DNA from: DATNPH01 sp036703315
Lineage (GTDB): Bacteria; Cyanobacteriota; Cyanobacteriia; Cyanobacteriales; Coleofasciculaceae
Direction of reading: 5' to 3'
NCBI GenBank assembly: GCA_036703315.1
Contig: DATNPH010000146.1
Span: forward strand, 1 to 64,000
DNA: 64,000 nt
Both the position numbers and the translations under genes were made by a program. The notes beneath the pieces are model-generated. The model was not told where the DNA came from. It made no database searches and was given only the letters and a program-made list of their open reading frames with translations. Each line of letters starts with the position of its first letter. Within the stretch, counting starts at the first letter, position 1. Of the stretch, positions 38,516 through 48,326 are shown one piece after another.

Positions 38516-40498
38516 TTAAGCGATCGCGTTGCCAAGAATATCAGTGGTGTTGAACTGGCGTAGTTGGTCTAATTCTCTAATCCGTCGGTCTACCTCATAG
38601 AACTCCTGAGAGTAGTATTGCCAGCGTTCTGGATTGGTTGAAGGGTCAAGCTTCTGCCACTGTTCGAGACAGTAACGCCGATGCTTTTCGCACGATACCC
38701 TTTCCATACAGGCTGTAGCCGCACGAATCAGTAGAGGAGTACGGATAAGCTCCTCTTTGGTTGTTTCATCTAGATGAAATAAATGCGCCACCTGAGCCAT
38801 CTCATTTGTAAACTGGATACTGCGTTCTTGCAGAAGCGAGATGAGTTGGTCGGATGCCTGACTGGACAATTGGACGGCGGGTTGCATTTCTAAAATTCGC
38901 TGCCACAAAAATCGGTGATGAGAGAGGCTAAATAGCAAATCTTGCGCTTCTAAAGTGTCGATGATTGTCTGTCGGTATTCAGGACAGTGGAGGTAGATAC
39001 GTAAAAGTAAGGCTTCGGATTGTTCGAGAAGGTTGTGGTCTCCGAGTAGGGGTAAGTTGAGATCGGAGTTCTTTTGCGTTTGGTTGTGTAACCGATGGGG
39101 TAGTAGACGGGACGGCTGTGATTTTTTGCCTGAATTCGCTAGCGGCTTCTTGATTTGAGACTGTAAATTTTCAATAAATAGCGATACCAATTTAAGTTGC
39201 CCCTGACTGAGCAATTGAGCACATTGATTGATGTAATAGGTACGCTGGTTAATGTCCTCCAGTTGGTTGAGTAACTTCACCATCTCTTGAGCGACGTGTT
39301 GAAACTGATCGGCTTGTTTGAGATCTTTACCGATCAAGAGTTGGCTTAGTTGCCAATCCAGCCACAGTGGAGCCGTTTGCAGCAGTTCTCGATATTTTTC
39401 ATCGCTATTAGGATGCGCCTTGAGAAATTCATCGGCGTCTTTGCCATCTGGTAGGTTGAGTACCCGCAGTTGGACTTGTCCTGCGTAGACTAGAGGCGCA
39501 ATTTCTCCGATCGCTCGTTCAGATGCTTGAGTACCAGCAGCATCGGCATCGAAGTTCAGAACAATTTGCTTGGATTCGGTGTAGCGTAGTAGCTGCCGTA
39601 CTTGGTCTAAGCTGAGAGCTGTACCCAATGAGGCAACGACGTTACTAATTCCACCAGCATGGAGAGTGATCGCATCAAAATATCCTTCGACTACTACTGC
39701 CTGATCCAGCTTTGTAATCGCATCGCGTGCCTTATCGAGAACAAATAGAGTTTTGCCTTTGTTAAACAGCTCAGTTTCCGGCGAGTTGAGATATTTGGGT
39801 TGCTCATCACCCAGAGATCTGCCACCAAAGCCAATCACCCGTCCCCTCACGTCGTGGATGGGAATAATTAGGCGATTTCGGAAGTGATCGTAATAACCAC
39901 TCCCCTCCTTCCGTGGCTTAATCAACCCAGCTTGCTCCACCTGCTGTACAGGTTTGCCTTTCTGTTCCACCAAGTATCTATAGATCGTTTCCCAACCTAT
40001 CGGCGCATACCCTAGATGGAACTGCTGAATCGTTTCCTCCGTAAGAGAGCGATCGACTTTCAAATACGTCAGAGCTTTTTGCCCTTGAGGTTGCCGCAGC
40101 GCATGTTTATAAAACTCAGCTGCCAGCGCCAGAATCTCGTAGAGTTGCTCTCTTAGTGACAATTGACGCTGCAACTCTCCGTGCTGTTCTGGTTCTAGGG
40201 TTTTTACAGGCACCTGATAGCGCCGCGCCAGATCGAGAACAACATCACTGAAAGAGTGCTTACCCAGTTCCATCAAGAACTTAATCGCATTCCCACCAGC
40301 ATTACAGCCGAAGCAGTAGTACAGCTGCTTGGTCGGACTAACGCTGAAACTGGGTGTCTTTTCATCATGGAACGGACACAAACCTACGTAGTCCTTTCCA
40401 CGCTTGCGTAAGACGACATGCTCTGAGATAACATCTACAATGTCAGCTCGTTGCTTTACATCTTCAATTGTGTCATGATGCAGGCGAGGAATTTCCAC
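38516..40498 (-). CDS. dnaG: DNA primase
   Basis: 660 residues. The N-terminal CHC2-type zinc-binding domain has CPFHDEKTPSFSV and YYCFGCNAGGN. The primase core has the TOPRIM signature VVVEGYFDAI and LNFDADAAGTQAS. A C-terminal helical DnaB-binding region (about 450-640) follows, with a basic linker. It makes RNA primers at the replication fork. The ATG at 40498 starts MEIPRLHHDTIEDVKQRADIV, the usual N-terminus. The gene is alone in orientation. Confidence 0.97.
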   Translation of the reverse strand: MEIPRLHHDTIEDVKQRADIVDVISEHVVLRKRGKDYVGLCPFHDEKTPSFSVSPTKQLYYCFGCNAGGNAIKFLMELGKHSFSDVVLDLARRYQVPVKTLEPEQHGELQRQLSLREQLYEILALAAEFYKHALRQPQGQKALTYLKVDRSLTEETIQQFHLGYAPIGWETIYRYLVEQKGKPVQQVEQAGLIKPRKEGSGYYDHFRNRLIIPIHDVRGRVIGFGGRSLGDEQPKYLNSPETELFNKGKTLFVLDKARDAITKLDQAVVVEGYFDAITLHAGGISNVVASLGTALSLDQVRQLLRYTESKQIVLNFDADAAGTQASERAIGEIAPLVYAGQVQLRVLNLPDGKDADEFLKAHPNSDEKYRELLQTAPLWLDWQLSQLLIGKDLKQADQFQHVAQEMVKLLNQLEDINQRTYYINQCAQLLSQGQLKLVSLFIENLQSQIKKPLANSGKKSQPSRLLPHRLHNQTQKNSDLNLPLLGDHNLLEQSEALLLRIYLHCPEYRQTIIDTLEAQDLLFSLSHHRFLWQRILEMQPAVQLSSQASDQLISLLQERSIQFTNEMAQVAHLFHLDETTKEELIRTPLLIRAATACMERVSCEKHRRYCLEQWQKLDPSTNPERWQYYSQEFYEVDRRIRELDQLRQFNTTDILGNAIA

Positions 40499-41010
40499 TC
40501 TTAATCGGTGATGTAACTAAACTATGTCCTTAATCTATGGTATCTCCGTGCTGGATAGCCAAGAATTTAGAGTCTTGTATTTGATAGGCGACCATAATTT
40601 TGGTTGATGGATGTATGCATGTTGGTAAGATTACAGGTTCTCAATTGTTAACTGAGGCTTTACCACAAGCTACTTATATTGAAGTAGGAAGTAGATGTTT
40701 TGAGTTCATTTATCTCTGTTTATAGCTCGATAAAAAACTGATATTAATAAAAAAAGTGGTTATTCAAACTAACTTCATCAACCTAATTTTGGTAGCTTAT
40801 TGATAACAAAAGCTTAACTTAGAGAAGGTTTTGAATTTCTTCAAGTTACATTAAAGTGTGTATTACGTTCTAAGGAAACTCTATTAATCTATGCGTTCTG
40901 GATGGAGGAGCTTGAGGATAAGAGGCAGGGGACTAGCCGTTAGACCACGAAATCCTTATTCTGGATGAGTGAGCGAGTGCTAATCAAAGCGCTGAGGAAA
41001 AGAGCAAGCA
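40499..41010. other. Spacer between dnaG and the amidase gene
   Basis: 512 bp between divergent genes. Promoters for both sides should lie here, but no specific element was recognised. The middle part is AT-rich. Confidence 0.35.
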
Positions 41011-42366
41011 ATGGGACGAATATTTATTTCTGCGGGTCACGGTGGTATAGAACAAGGTGGTCGCGATCCAGGGTCGGTTGTCGGTGGTACAACGGAAGCC
41101 CAAGAGATGATTTTGCTGCGTGACCAAATAGTGCCAGAGCTGCGATCGCGTGGGTTTGAAGTTCTCTCTGTCCCCGATGACCTAAGTTTAACTCAGACAA
41201 TTGGCTGGATTAATTCCCGTGGTCGTTCTGGCGACGTGGCACTGGAAATTCATGCCGACGCCTATTCCAACCCCAATATTCGAGGAAGCGCAGTCTTCTA
41301 TATCGCTAATAACACTGATCGAAAGAATCATGCTGACTTGATGCTGCTAGCTCTTGTACGACGCCTACCCCAACTACCAAATCAAGGAGCCAAGCCAGAC
41401 ACATCCACAGGCATCGGACGTATTTCCTTCTGCCGCGATACAACAATTCCCTCATTACTGATGGAAGTTGGGTTTCTGAGTAACCCGGATGATCGGTTTT
41501 TAATCCAAAATCGACGCCGTGACATGGCACTAGGCGTTGCCGATGGGCTTGCTGCTTGGAGTCGCGCTATCTCAGGCAACGGAACACCGAATGGCACGGA
41601 GCCTACTTATCCTCGCATCAACATCAACATCAATAATCGCACCTATGGCGAACAGGGCATTCTGATTAACAGCAATGCTTACATTCCAATTGACCTAGTG
41701 GATCGGCTGGGAATTGATTTGACAAGTAACCCTAATGTTCGCCGTGTTCAATACCGAGGTGTAGTATATGTCAAAGCGATCGAACTAAGGGACTTTAACA
41801 TCGCCGTCAACTGGGATAATTCTACGCGCACCGTGATTTTGCGCTCAAATGTACCGATTTGCCCTAGTCAGATTGACAAAATTATGGGGCAGGGTAGTAC
41901 TTCGGAAGTACAGCTGATGATGTTCCTCAAAGCCAATAATGAGACGGCGCTCACCCAGTTTCCCGACTTACCCAAACTCTACCGGGAAGAGGCAGCCATC
42001 GAGGGCGTGAACTATGACATTGCTTTTTCTCAAGCTTGTGTTGAAACCAACTTCCTACGCTTTGGCAGCACGCTTAAACCCAGTCAAAACAACTTCGGTG
42101 GTTTAGGAGATGTTGGGGGTAGCCCTGAGGGGGCAACGTTCCCCAGTGCCAGGCTTGGGGTTCGTGCCCATATTCAACATTTGAAAGCCTATGCCAGTCT
42201 AGAGCCTTTAGTGCAAGAAGTCGTTGATCCTAGATTTCGCTTTGTCACCCGTGGCAGTGCCCCATTGGTTGGACAACTGAGTGGACGTTGGTCAGCAGAT
42301 TTGCAGTATGGCGATCGCATTATGGCAGTTATCAGGCGTCTATATGAATCAGCTAGCTTCTTGTAA
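41011..42366 (+). CDS. N-acetylmuramoyl-L-alanine amidase with glucosaminidase-like C-terminus
   Basis: 451 residues. An Amidase_3 domain (about 1-190) shows the zinc ligands in ISAGHGG, ALEIHADAYS and LLMEVGFLSN. A middle domain (about 205-285, GILINSNAYIPIDLVDRLGI) resembles copper amine oxidase-type ligand-binding modules. The C-terminal domain (about 290-450) has EAAIEGVNYDIAFSQACVETNFLRFG and QNNFGGLG, as in glucosaminidase/lysozyme-like domains. The protein should cut both peptide and glycan bonds of peptidoglycan. No signal peptide is visible, so export may be non-classical or need a neighbour. Confidence 0.85.
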   Translation: MGRIFISAGHGGIEQGGRDPGSVVGGTTEAQEMILLRDQIVPELRSRGFEVLSVPDDLSLTQTIGWINSRGRSGDVALEIHADAYSNPNIRGSAVFYIANNTDRKNHADLMLLALVRRLPQLPNQGAKPDTSTGIGRISFCRDTTIPSLLMEVGFLSNPDDRFLIQNRRRDMALGVADGLAAWSRAISGNGTPNGTEPTYPRINININNRTYGEQGILINSNAYIPIDLVDRLGIDLTSNPNVRRVQYRGVVYVKAIELRDFNIAVNWDNSTRTVILRSNVPICPSQIDKIMGQGSTSEVQLMMFLKANNETALTQFPDLPKLYREEAAIEGVNYDIAFSQACVETNFLRFGSTLKPSQNNFGGLGDVGGSPEGATFPSARLGVRAHIQHLKAYASLEPLVQEVVDPRFRFVTRGSAPLVGQLSGRWSADLQYGDRIMAVIRRLYESASFL

Positions 42367-42398
42367 TCAGGTAAGCACGAGGAGAAAATGATGTCTTC

Positions 42399-42599
42399 TT
42401 GTTAATAATTGCCAACTACACCTGGTCAGTCGGTGGACTCAAATTCATGAAAGGGCAGCACCCCGATATTGAAGAGCAATTCCCACATCTCAAGCAGTGG
42501 AGTGATTGCGTTGGTCAGCGTTCAGCGGTTGTGGCGGGAATGCAAACACTGTACTATCACTCGAACTGCCCAGTAATGAAAAATAATGACCGAGCTTGA
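42399..42599 (+). pseudogene. C-terminal remnant of a glutathione S-transferase
   Basis: The sequence IANYTWSVGGLKFMKGQHPD then EEQFPHLKQWSDCVGQRSAV resembles the C-terminal helical domain of Ure2p/YfcG-like GSTs. The thioredoxin-like N-terminal half is absent, and there is no proper start codon, only TTG at 42399. It is therefore a truncated, probably non-functional remnant. Confidence 0.65.
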
Positions 42600-42694
42600 T
42601 TAAGGTGGCTTGCCTATGAATTCCAAAGTGTCCAAATCTAGGAACGGTAGTTCCGCTCATGGGCGGGTTTGAGGGGTCATCCTAAACCCAGGAA

Positions 42695-43309
42695 GTGTTT
42701 AACGGCAGCATTGCAGAGGTTTTACCCTATCTCGACCCGGGCATTTTTGTCTTTGCAGACATCCGCGATTTGCTTGATCGTCAGTTTGATCGTTTATCGG
42801 AAAATGAGCAGACGACATTGTTCTGGTTTGCGATTCACCGTGAGCCAGTCTCGATCGCAGACATTCGCGAAAATGTGGTCGATCTTGCCTCTGGGCAAAG
42901 CGTACCCAACCTGATCAACTCGCTAATCCGGCGATCGCTGAGCGAAAAAACACATGGGTTATTCTTCGTGCAACCCGTTGTAATGGAATATGTCACTGAA
43001 CAATTCATTCAGCAGGTTTGTACAGAATTTGAGACGCAGCAGCTTGACGTATTGCAAAGTCATGCCCTGGTTCAGGTGCAGGCAAAAGATTATGTACGAG
43101 AAATTCAAGCAGCGTTGGCTCAAGGCGATCGCTATATGAATGCAGATACAGCAATTATGGTTCGCGTGGCGTTGGCGAAGCCAGTGCAAAGCACTCTCGC
43201 TCTGTTTCCCGCACCCTTTCCAAAGAGTTCATCAACCATTGGAAAGCTGCTCATCGCCACGTCTCCCCTCTCCGCGTCGAGTACTACGTTTGACCGCAAC
43301 TTGGTATGA
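42695..43309 (+). pseudogene. Fragment of an NB-ARC/WD40-type STAND protein
   Basis: The ORF starts at a GTG (MFNGSIAEVLPYLDPGIFVF). Residues 15-110 (DIRDLLDRQFDRLSENEQ, REPVSIADIRENVV and QPVVMEYVTEQFIQQV) correspond to the winged-helix region between the NB-ARC ATPase and WD40 repeats of cyanobacterial STAND proteins. No ATPase or WD40 repeats are present, and the last 50 residues come from repeat-like DNA (TGGCGTTGGCGAAGCC). It is best read as a decayed fragment. Confidence 0.65.
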
Positions 43310-43385
43310 GGTCAGACAGGCAGGCTCAACGAACTATAGTTAATCGCCAATAGGAAAAACGCCATTACCGATTACCAATTACCCA

Positions 43386-44159
43386 TTATGCTGTTTTGAA
43401 GAAGCGGATGATTTCACGGACATGATCGAGAAATTGACCATCTGTTGTTAGCTGAGCGATCGCTTGTTTTGCTTCCCTGGAAAGACGCTCATGCTGAGCT
43501 TCATTTGTTGCTCGTAGTTCCTCAAGCGATGCAGATATACGGGCAAGTTCTTGGCGAGTGTCTACCTGGTAACGCTGATGCGTGGCTACCCAAGAGTAAG
43601 GCTCTTCAGGATCTAGTTGCTCTTCAAGACGCCTGACAGTATCTTCTAGGGTACCCAAACGGTTTCGCACTTCCCAAATATCTTCTCTGGGATAGGTAAG
43701 TTCCTGTCGAATCATCGCTAAGCGAGCGGCAAGATATTCATAGGTTCGCACGGCTGGACGCAAAGCAGTAAGAAGTAAGGCAGCACCAGAACTGACGTAG
43801 CCAACGGTACTGATACCAGTGGCAGCGAGAGTATAAAGCCCAACGGCTGAGAAAAGGTGAAGCGAGATCGCTACCCAAAATGACCGTTTTGCCAAAACCT
43901 CAGCGTACTTAACTTGCTTCTCGTCTACCGCAATACCTTTTTCCACCGACACAGCCGCCTCTGCCAAAACTTCCTTTGCTTGGAAGTGGACATTCCACGG
44001 CACAGTAACAATTACCAACAGCCACCAAAAACTCGCTGTACCAATTACCCAGTCGATGAGATTACCTGCTGGGATATGCAGCCATTGCAGCACTCCAAAA
44101 CTCGTTAACACTAAAATAACGAGTCCAATAGTAAAACTCAGGAAGTTAAAAGCCATCAC
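43386..44159 (-). CDS. Cyanobacterial membrane protein with cytosolic coiled coil
   Basis: 257 residues. Four hydrophobic segments (about 8-28, 35-55, 95-115, 118-138) precede a charged region of about 110 residues predicted as coiled coil (RNRLGTLEDTVRRLEEQLD and LARISASLEELRATNEA). The ATG start MMAFNFLSF may begin at the second Met. The sequence is like conserved cyanobacterial hypothetical proteins; the function is unknown. It lies convergently to the NB-ARC fragment. Confidence 0.7.
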   Translation of the reverse strand: MMAFNFLSFTIGLVILVLTSFGVLQWLHIPAGNLIDWVIGTASFWWLLVIVTVPWNVHFQAKEVLAEAAVSVEKGIAVDEKQVKYAEVLAKRSFWVAISLHLFSAVGLYTLAATGISTVGYVSSGAALLLTALRPAVRTYEYLAARLAMIRQELTYPREDIWEVRNRLGTLEDTVRRLEEQLDPEEPYSWVATHQRYQVDTRQELARISASLEELRATNEAQHERLSREAKQAIAQLTTDGQFLDHVREIIRFFKTA

Positions 44160-44390
44160 CGTTGCTCCCTAAACATGAAAGCACGCCTTTATCCTGGCTG
44201 GCTCTTGCACCATCCGCTAGACAGTTTGTGATGGTCTTGCAAGCTTCACATGGGTTTAATTCTAAAACCCAATTTTTGAGGGACAGTACGGACTAGTAGC
44301 TGTGACATTTATATTATTGTCACATTGGGTAAGGAGTTACAGATTAAAGCTTAGCAAGTTACCGGGTCAACATTATCAGACATTTTTGGA

Positions 44391-44828
44391 TTATTTAATC
44401 ACAAAGGTGCTAAAGCCAGATTTAGCACCTTTGCTACTGTCTTGGGGTAAGAGTAGACGCCACGTTTTACCTTCTTGTTGCCGCTGGAGGTATACATCAA
44501 AGGGATTTTTCTGCTGAGTTACCTGCTGCGGTAGCTCAAGTTTGAGATTGTAGGTACCCCAGACATGGTAAGTCGGTAAACCCTCAATAAAAAGAGGTTC
44601 GAGTTGCTTAAGTTTCACCTGAGTGACTTCAATTTTGGGAGGTGAGGATTGCAACTGTTGAGATAGCTGGTGTTGGGTTTGACTGACTTGGAGCGCGATC
44701 GCTTTTTGCACCAGCGACTTACTCGGTGCCAGTCCCAAAGACGGAGTATTTGTTCCACAACCCGTGAACCCAATTAGGAAAATTACAGTCAAAATAATGC
44801 GTAACATTAAACTGGTGGCTCTAGGCAT
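44391..44828 (-). CDS. Small lipoprotein
   Basis: 145 residues. A short n-region, a hydrophobic stretch (LRIILTVIFLIG) and the lipobox FTGC (Cys near residue 24) indicate a lipoprotein; the second Met (MLRIIL) is an equally good start. The mature domain, about 115 residues, ends SGFSTFVIK and has no recognised family. The last codons form a perfect hairpin (see 44403-44432). It is divergent from the O-methyltransferase gene, whose start is 55 bp away. Confidence 0.7.
   Translation of the reverse strand: MPRATSLMLRIILTVIFLIGFTGCGTNTPSLGLAPSKSLVQKAIALQVSQTQHQLSQQLQSSPPKIEVTQVKLKQLEPLFIEGLPTYHVWGTYNLKLELPQQVTQQKNPFDVYLQRQQEGKTWRLLLPQDSSKGAKSGFSTFVIK
44403..44432 (-). terminator. Coding-embedded hairpin at the end of the lipoprotein gene
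   Basis: AAAGGTGCTAAA and TTTAGCACCTTT are perfect 12-bp arms with a 6-base loop, entirely within the last codons of the lipoprotein gene. It may be a terminator overlapping the coding end. Confidence 0.6.
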
Positions 44829-44883
44829 GCTAACCTCCAGCGATAGGATAAGCGGTGGGCATCTTCAATCTTTTCAACCAACC

Positions 44884-45552
44884 ATGTTAAAAAAGACGAT
44901 TGGGCTTGATAATCAGCTCTACGATTATCTTTTATCAGTTTCTCTGCGAGAGCCAGATATTCTCCGGCAACTGCGGGAAGAAACTGCTCGTCATCCCAGA
45001 GCAATGATGCAGATTGCGCCAGAACAAGGTCAGTTTATGGCGCTTCTTGTTCAGCTACTGGGTGCAACGAAAACCCTAGAAATCGGTGTATTTACGGGGT
45101 ATAGCTCCCTGTGTATTGCTCTGGCGCTTCCCAGTAATGGCAAAATTGTAGCTTGTGATGTCAGCGAGGAGTTTACTGCTGTCGCTCGTCCCTATTGGCA
45201 AGCGGCTGGGGTAGCTGACAAGATTGATTTACGACTGGCACCAGGCTTGGAGACACTAGACTATCTCTTAGCCACTGGGCAAGCAGAAACCTTTGACTTT
45301 GCCTTTATCGATGCGGATAAGGAAAATTATGAGGGGTATTATGAGCGATCGCTCCAGTTAATTCGCCCTGGTGGTCTAATTGCCATTGATAATGTCCTTT
45401 GGTCAGGACGAGTTGCTGACCCCCAAGCACAGGATGAAAGTACACAAGTGATTCGGGCTTTCAATACTAAGTTACACCACGATCAACGAGTAAGTTTGAG
45501 CCTTGTTCCTATCGCTGATGGACTAACTCTTGCTTTAAAACGCTTTCTATAA
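44884..45552 (+). CDS. SAM-dependent O-methyltransferase (caffeoyl-CoA OMT-like)
   Basis: 222 residues from the ATG at 44884 (MLKKTIGLDNQLYDYLLSVS); an upstream start at 44764 would overlap the divergent lipoprotein and is less likely. The Rossmann methyltransferase core has ETLEIGVFTGYSSLCIALAL-type motif I, FDFAFIDADKENYEGYYE and GGLIAIDNVLWSGRV. These are typical of the cation-dependent catechol/caffeoyl-CoA O-methyltransferase family found in many cyanobacteria. The substrate is unknown. Confidence 0.9.
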   Translation: MLKKTIGLDNQLYDYLLSVSLREPDILRQLREETARHPRAMMQIAPEQGQFMALLVQLLGATKTLEIGVFTGYSSLCIALALPSNGKIVACDVSEEFTAVARPYWQAAGVADKIDLRLAPGLETLDYLLATGQAETFDFAFIDADKENYEGYYERSLQLIRPGGLIAIDNVLWSGRVADPQAQDESTQVIRAFNTKLHHDQRVSLSLVPIADGLTLALKRFL

Positions 45553-46136
45553 ATTCAGTAATAGCCATAATGTAGAGTTCAACTGGTAGATCCATGATTT
45601 GAGAGCGACCTGTCGCTTATTTTGTCATCGCTACTTGAATTACTGAATCGATATTCTAGTCAGCAATGATACTAATTTTGATAGTTGCAAATTGCCATAT
45701 CCCTCTTTTGGAAGATTTAAAAAAAAATTGTTACCTGTCAAAATACCAATCATTAAATACTTAGTGGCTAGTGAGTTCCTTTTAGGACGTGACATCAAAA
45801 GAGCCATTTAATTGTCACTCAATTCTGCTCCTATCAAGTGCATTAGGTATGCATACTTGGATTTCAGATAATCAATAACGCCCTCTAGACTCGTAGGAAT
45901 AGATGGGATATTCTCGCATACCAGAACTAAAAATAAGCGAGGCAATTGACAATTTTATTTTAAATTTTGTGCCAAATGTGCTTGATATTCTTTTCGTAGT
46001 AAATCGCCATGTCTTAAAAAATTCACACCAACGAAAGCATTGGATGATATATCTTCAAAGTTCTTAAAACCCTGTACTGTTTTGTACCGATCTCAGTAAT
46101 ACCCCTCCAAGAATTTGTTAATTCAACTCAGCAAGG
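45553..46136. other. Spacer without recognised genes
   Basis: 584 bp, AT-rich towards the middle. No ORF, RNA gene or strong hairpin was recognised. Confidence 0.35.
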
Positions 46137-47507
46137 GTGGTTAGAGTGAGCAGACCTGTGAACCACAGATCACAAAAGCTTGTACTCAATACAAGCGAAG
46201 CGACTTCCCCAAAGCCAACTCTGGCTTTTTTCGATGCAGTTGCCATAATCGTTGGAATTGTAATTGGTGCTGGCATATTTGAAACTCCTGCCTTAGTAGC
46301 CACTAATGCTGGAAGTGCCAATATGGTAATCCTGTTGTGGCTATTGGGGGGTGTGATCTCCCTGATAGGTGCCCTTTGCTATGCGGAACTGGCGATAGCC
46401 TATCCTCATCCCGGTGGTAACTACCACTACCTTATACGTGCGTTTGGTAGAAATGTAGGCTTTCTGTTTGCCTGGGCGCGGATGACAGTGCTCCAAACGG
46501 GTTCGATTGTGCTACTAGCTTTTGTATTTGGTGACTATGCCTCACAGGTATTGTCTCTCGGTTCTTATTCTTCAGCCATTTATGCCGCGATCGCGATCGC
46601 CCTTTTCACGGGGCTAAATCTGATCAGCGTAAACCAAGGGAAGTGGACGCAGAACGGGTTAGCGATCGCAGAAGTGCTTGGCTTGCTGTTGGTGGTAATT
46701 GTTGGGTTGCTCTGGTCTTCTACCCCGCCACCTGTAGTGCCACAAGAAACTACTTCTGGCGGAAGCTTGGGTTTAGCAATGATTTTTGTGCTCCTGTCTT
46801 ACGGAGGTTGGAATGAAGCCGCCTATATCTCGGCAGAGTTGCAGGACGTGCGGCGCAACATGATCCGGGCGCTGCTGTGGAGCATCGGCATTATCAGTGC
46901 GGTTTATATACTAATCAATCTGGCTTACCTTCATGGGTTAGGGCTCTCTGGAATGGCGCAATCAAAAGCTGTGGCAGCGGATTTGATGCGTCGGGCATTC
47001 GGGCAGCCCGGTGCGACGTTCATCAGTCTGCTGATTACAGTTTCTGCATTGAGTTCGATGAATGCCACAGTTTTTACAGGTGCTAGAACCAACTATGCTT
47101 TAGGACAAGACTTTTCCCTATTTTCCTTCCTCGGTCGGTGGCACCACCGTGCAAATACCCCCACCCAAGCTTTACTTGTGCAGGGTGCAATCTCTCTGGC
47201 GTTGGTGGTGTTAGGTAGCTTGCAACGCGATGGCTTTAAGACGATGGTGGACTACACCGCTCCAGTCTTCTGGTTTTTTTTCCTGCTGACTGGGGTATCA
47301 CTGTTTATTTTGCGGTTCAAGGAGCCTAATGTCCCCCGACCGTTCCGCGTTCCTCTCTATCCCCTAACGCCGATTTTATTTTGCCTGACTTGCGGGTATT
47401 TGCTTTACTCCAGCCTTGTCTATACAGGGATAGGAGCGCTCGTGGGCGTCGCCGTTGTAGCCGCGGGTATTCCGGTGTTGCTATGGATGCAGCGTCGCTC
47501 TTCTTAA
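46137..47507 (+). CDS. APC family amino acid permease
   Basis: 456 residues with twelve predicted membrane segments. The family motif GIVIGAGIFETPALVA is at about residues 39-54, with GALCYAELAIAYPHPGGNYHYL in the third segment. It imports an amino acid or exchanges substrates across the plasma membrane; the specific substrate cannot be read. The start is a GTG (46137 or 46146). The methyltransferase gene follows 44 bp after the stop in the same direction. Confidence 0.9.
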   Translation: MVRVSRPVNHRSQKLVLNTSEATSPKPTLAFFDAVAIIVGIVIGAGIFETPALVATNAGSANMVILLWLLGGVISLIGALCYAELAIAYPHPGGNYHYLIRAFGRNVGFLFAWARMTVLQTGSIVLLAFVFGDYASQVLSLGSYSSAIYAAIAIALFTGLNLISVNQGKWTQNGLAIAEVLGLLLVVIVGLLWSSTPPPVVPQETTSGGSLGLAMIFVLLSYGGWNEAAYISAELQDVRRNMIRALLWSIGIISAVYILINLAYLHGLGLSGMAQSKAVAADLMRRAFGQPGATFISLLITVSALSSMNATVFTGARTNYALGQDFSLFSFLGRWHHRANTPTQALLVQGAISLALVVLGSLQRDGFKTMVDYTAPVFWFFFLLTGVSLFILRFKEPNVPRPFRVPLYPLTPILFCLTCGYLLYSSLVYTGIGALVGVAVVAAGIPVLLWMQRRSS

Positions 47508-47551
47508 ACAGGCAGTAACAAGTTCATTTAGGTGAATTAGGAGAACTTACA

Positions 47552-48256
47552 ATGCAGTTACAACGAACCTTGTTGTTACTGGTTACAAGTTTGAGTGTTA
47601 GTAGCTTCATGTTATCTGGGTGCGTCCGGCAACCAAATGCCAATACTCAAGCCCAGGAACTTGCTCCCACTACTCAAGCCCAACAATCTACTACCGATAC
47701 TCAAAGCCCACAAACCACTCCCACTACTCAAACCCAAGAATCTACTCCCACTACCCAAACCCCAAAACGTGCGCCTGATGTCGTTTATGTACCGACACCA
47801 GAGGCAGTTGTTGCGAAAATGCTTGAACTGGGGAAGGTTGCAAAAGACGATTTTCTGTATGACCTTGGCAGTGGTGATGGGCGGATTGTGATTACGGCAG
47901 CAAAAAATCTTGGTACGCGGGGTGTTGGTGTGGAAATTCGCCCAGACCTCATCCAAGAAGCTAACCGAAACGCTCAGCAAGCCGGTGTGAGCGATCGCGT
48001 GAAGTTTCTCGAACAAGACCTTTTCCAAACTGATCTGAGTCAAGCAACCGTCGTAACACTTTATCTGCTTCCTCAACTCAACGTCAAACTGCGACCGACG
48101 CTGTTGAAACTCAAACCAGGTACCCGTATCGTGTCGCATGACTTTAACATGGGCGACTGGAAGCCAGAGCAAGTGGTACAAGTCAAGGGACCAAGCCGTA
48201 CACACACTGTTTATTTGTGGACTATCCCTGAGAACATTCCCGATAATTTGCGTTGA
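47552..48256 (+). CDS. Lipoprotein with class I SAM methyltransferase domain
   Basis: 234 residues. A signal peptide with a lipobox (SSFMLSGC, Cys about 23) is followed by a Thr/Gln-rich linker (TTQAQQSTTDTQSPQTTPTT) of about 50 residues. The rest is a class I methyltransferase fold: PTPEAVVAKMLELGKV, motif I FLYDLGSGDGRIVI, the acidic VGVEI strand and VVTLYLLPQLN. A SAM enzyme outside the cytoplasm is unusual, since SAM is cytosolic. Either the lipobox is misleading, or the domain binds something else. The linker is encoded by repetitive CTCAAGCCCA-like DNA. Confidence 0.8.
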   Translation: MQLQRTLLLLVTSLSVSSFMLSGCVRQPNANTQAQELAPTTQAQQSTTDTQSPQTTPTTQTQESTPTTQTPKRAPDVVYVPTPEAVVAKMLELGKVAKDDFLYDLGSGDGRIVITAAKNLGTRGVGVEIRPDLIQEANRNAQQAGVSDRVKFLEQDLFQTDLSQATVVTLYLLPQLNVKLRPTLLKLKPGTRIVSHDFNMGDWKPEQVVQVKGPSRTHTVYLWTIPENIPDNLR

Positions 48257-48270
48257 ACTTTAGCTTGAAT

Positions 48271-48292
48271 CCCCGTCCTCTTAAGGGCGGGG
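48271..48292 (+). terminator. GC-rich hairpin downstream of the methyltransferase gene
   Basis: CCCCGTCCT pairs with AAGGGCGGGG-type sequence across a four-base loop, directly after GCTTGAAT. The same GCTTGAATCCC string accompanies the hairpin at 58171-58200, so it may also be a transposon-end remnant. Confidence 0.5.
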
Positions 48293-48326
48293 TTCGTCAA
48301 TGTAATATCAGCTATCAAACCCTAGC

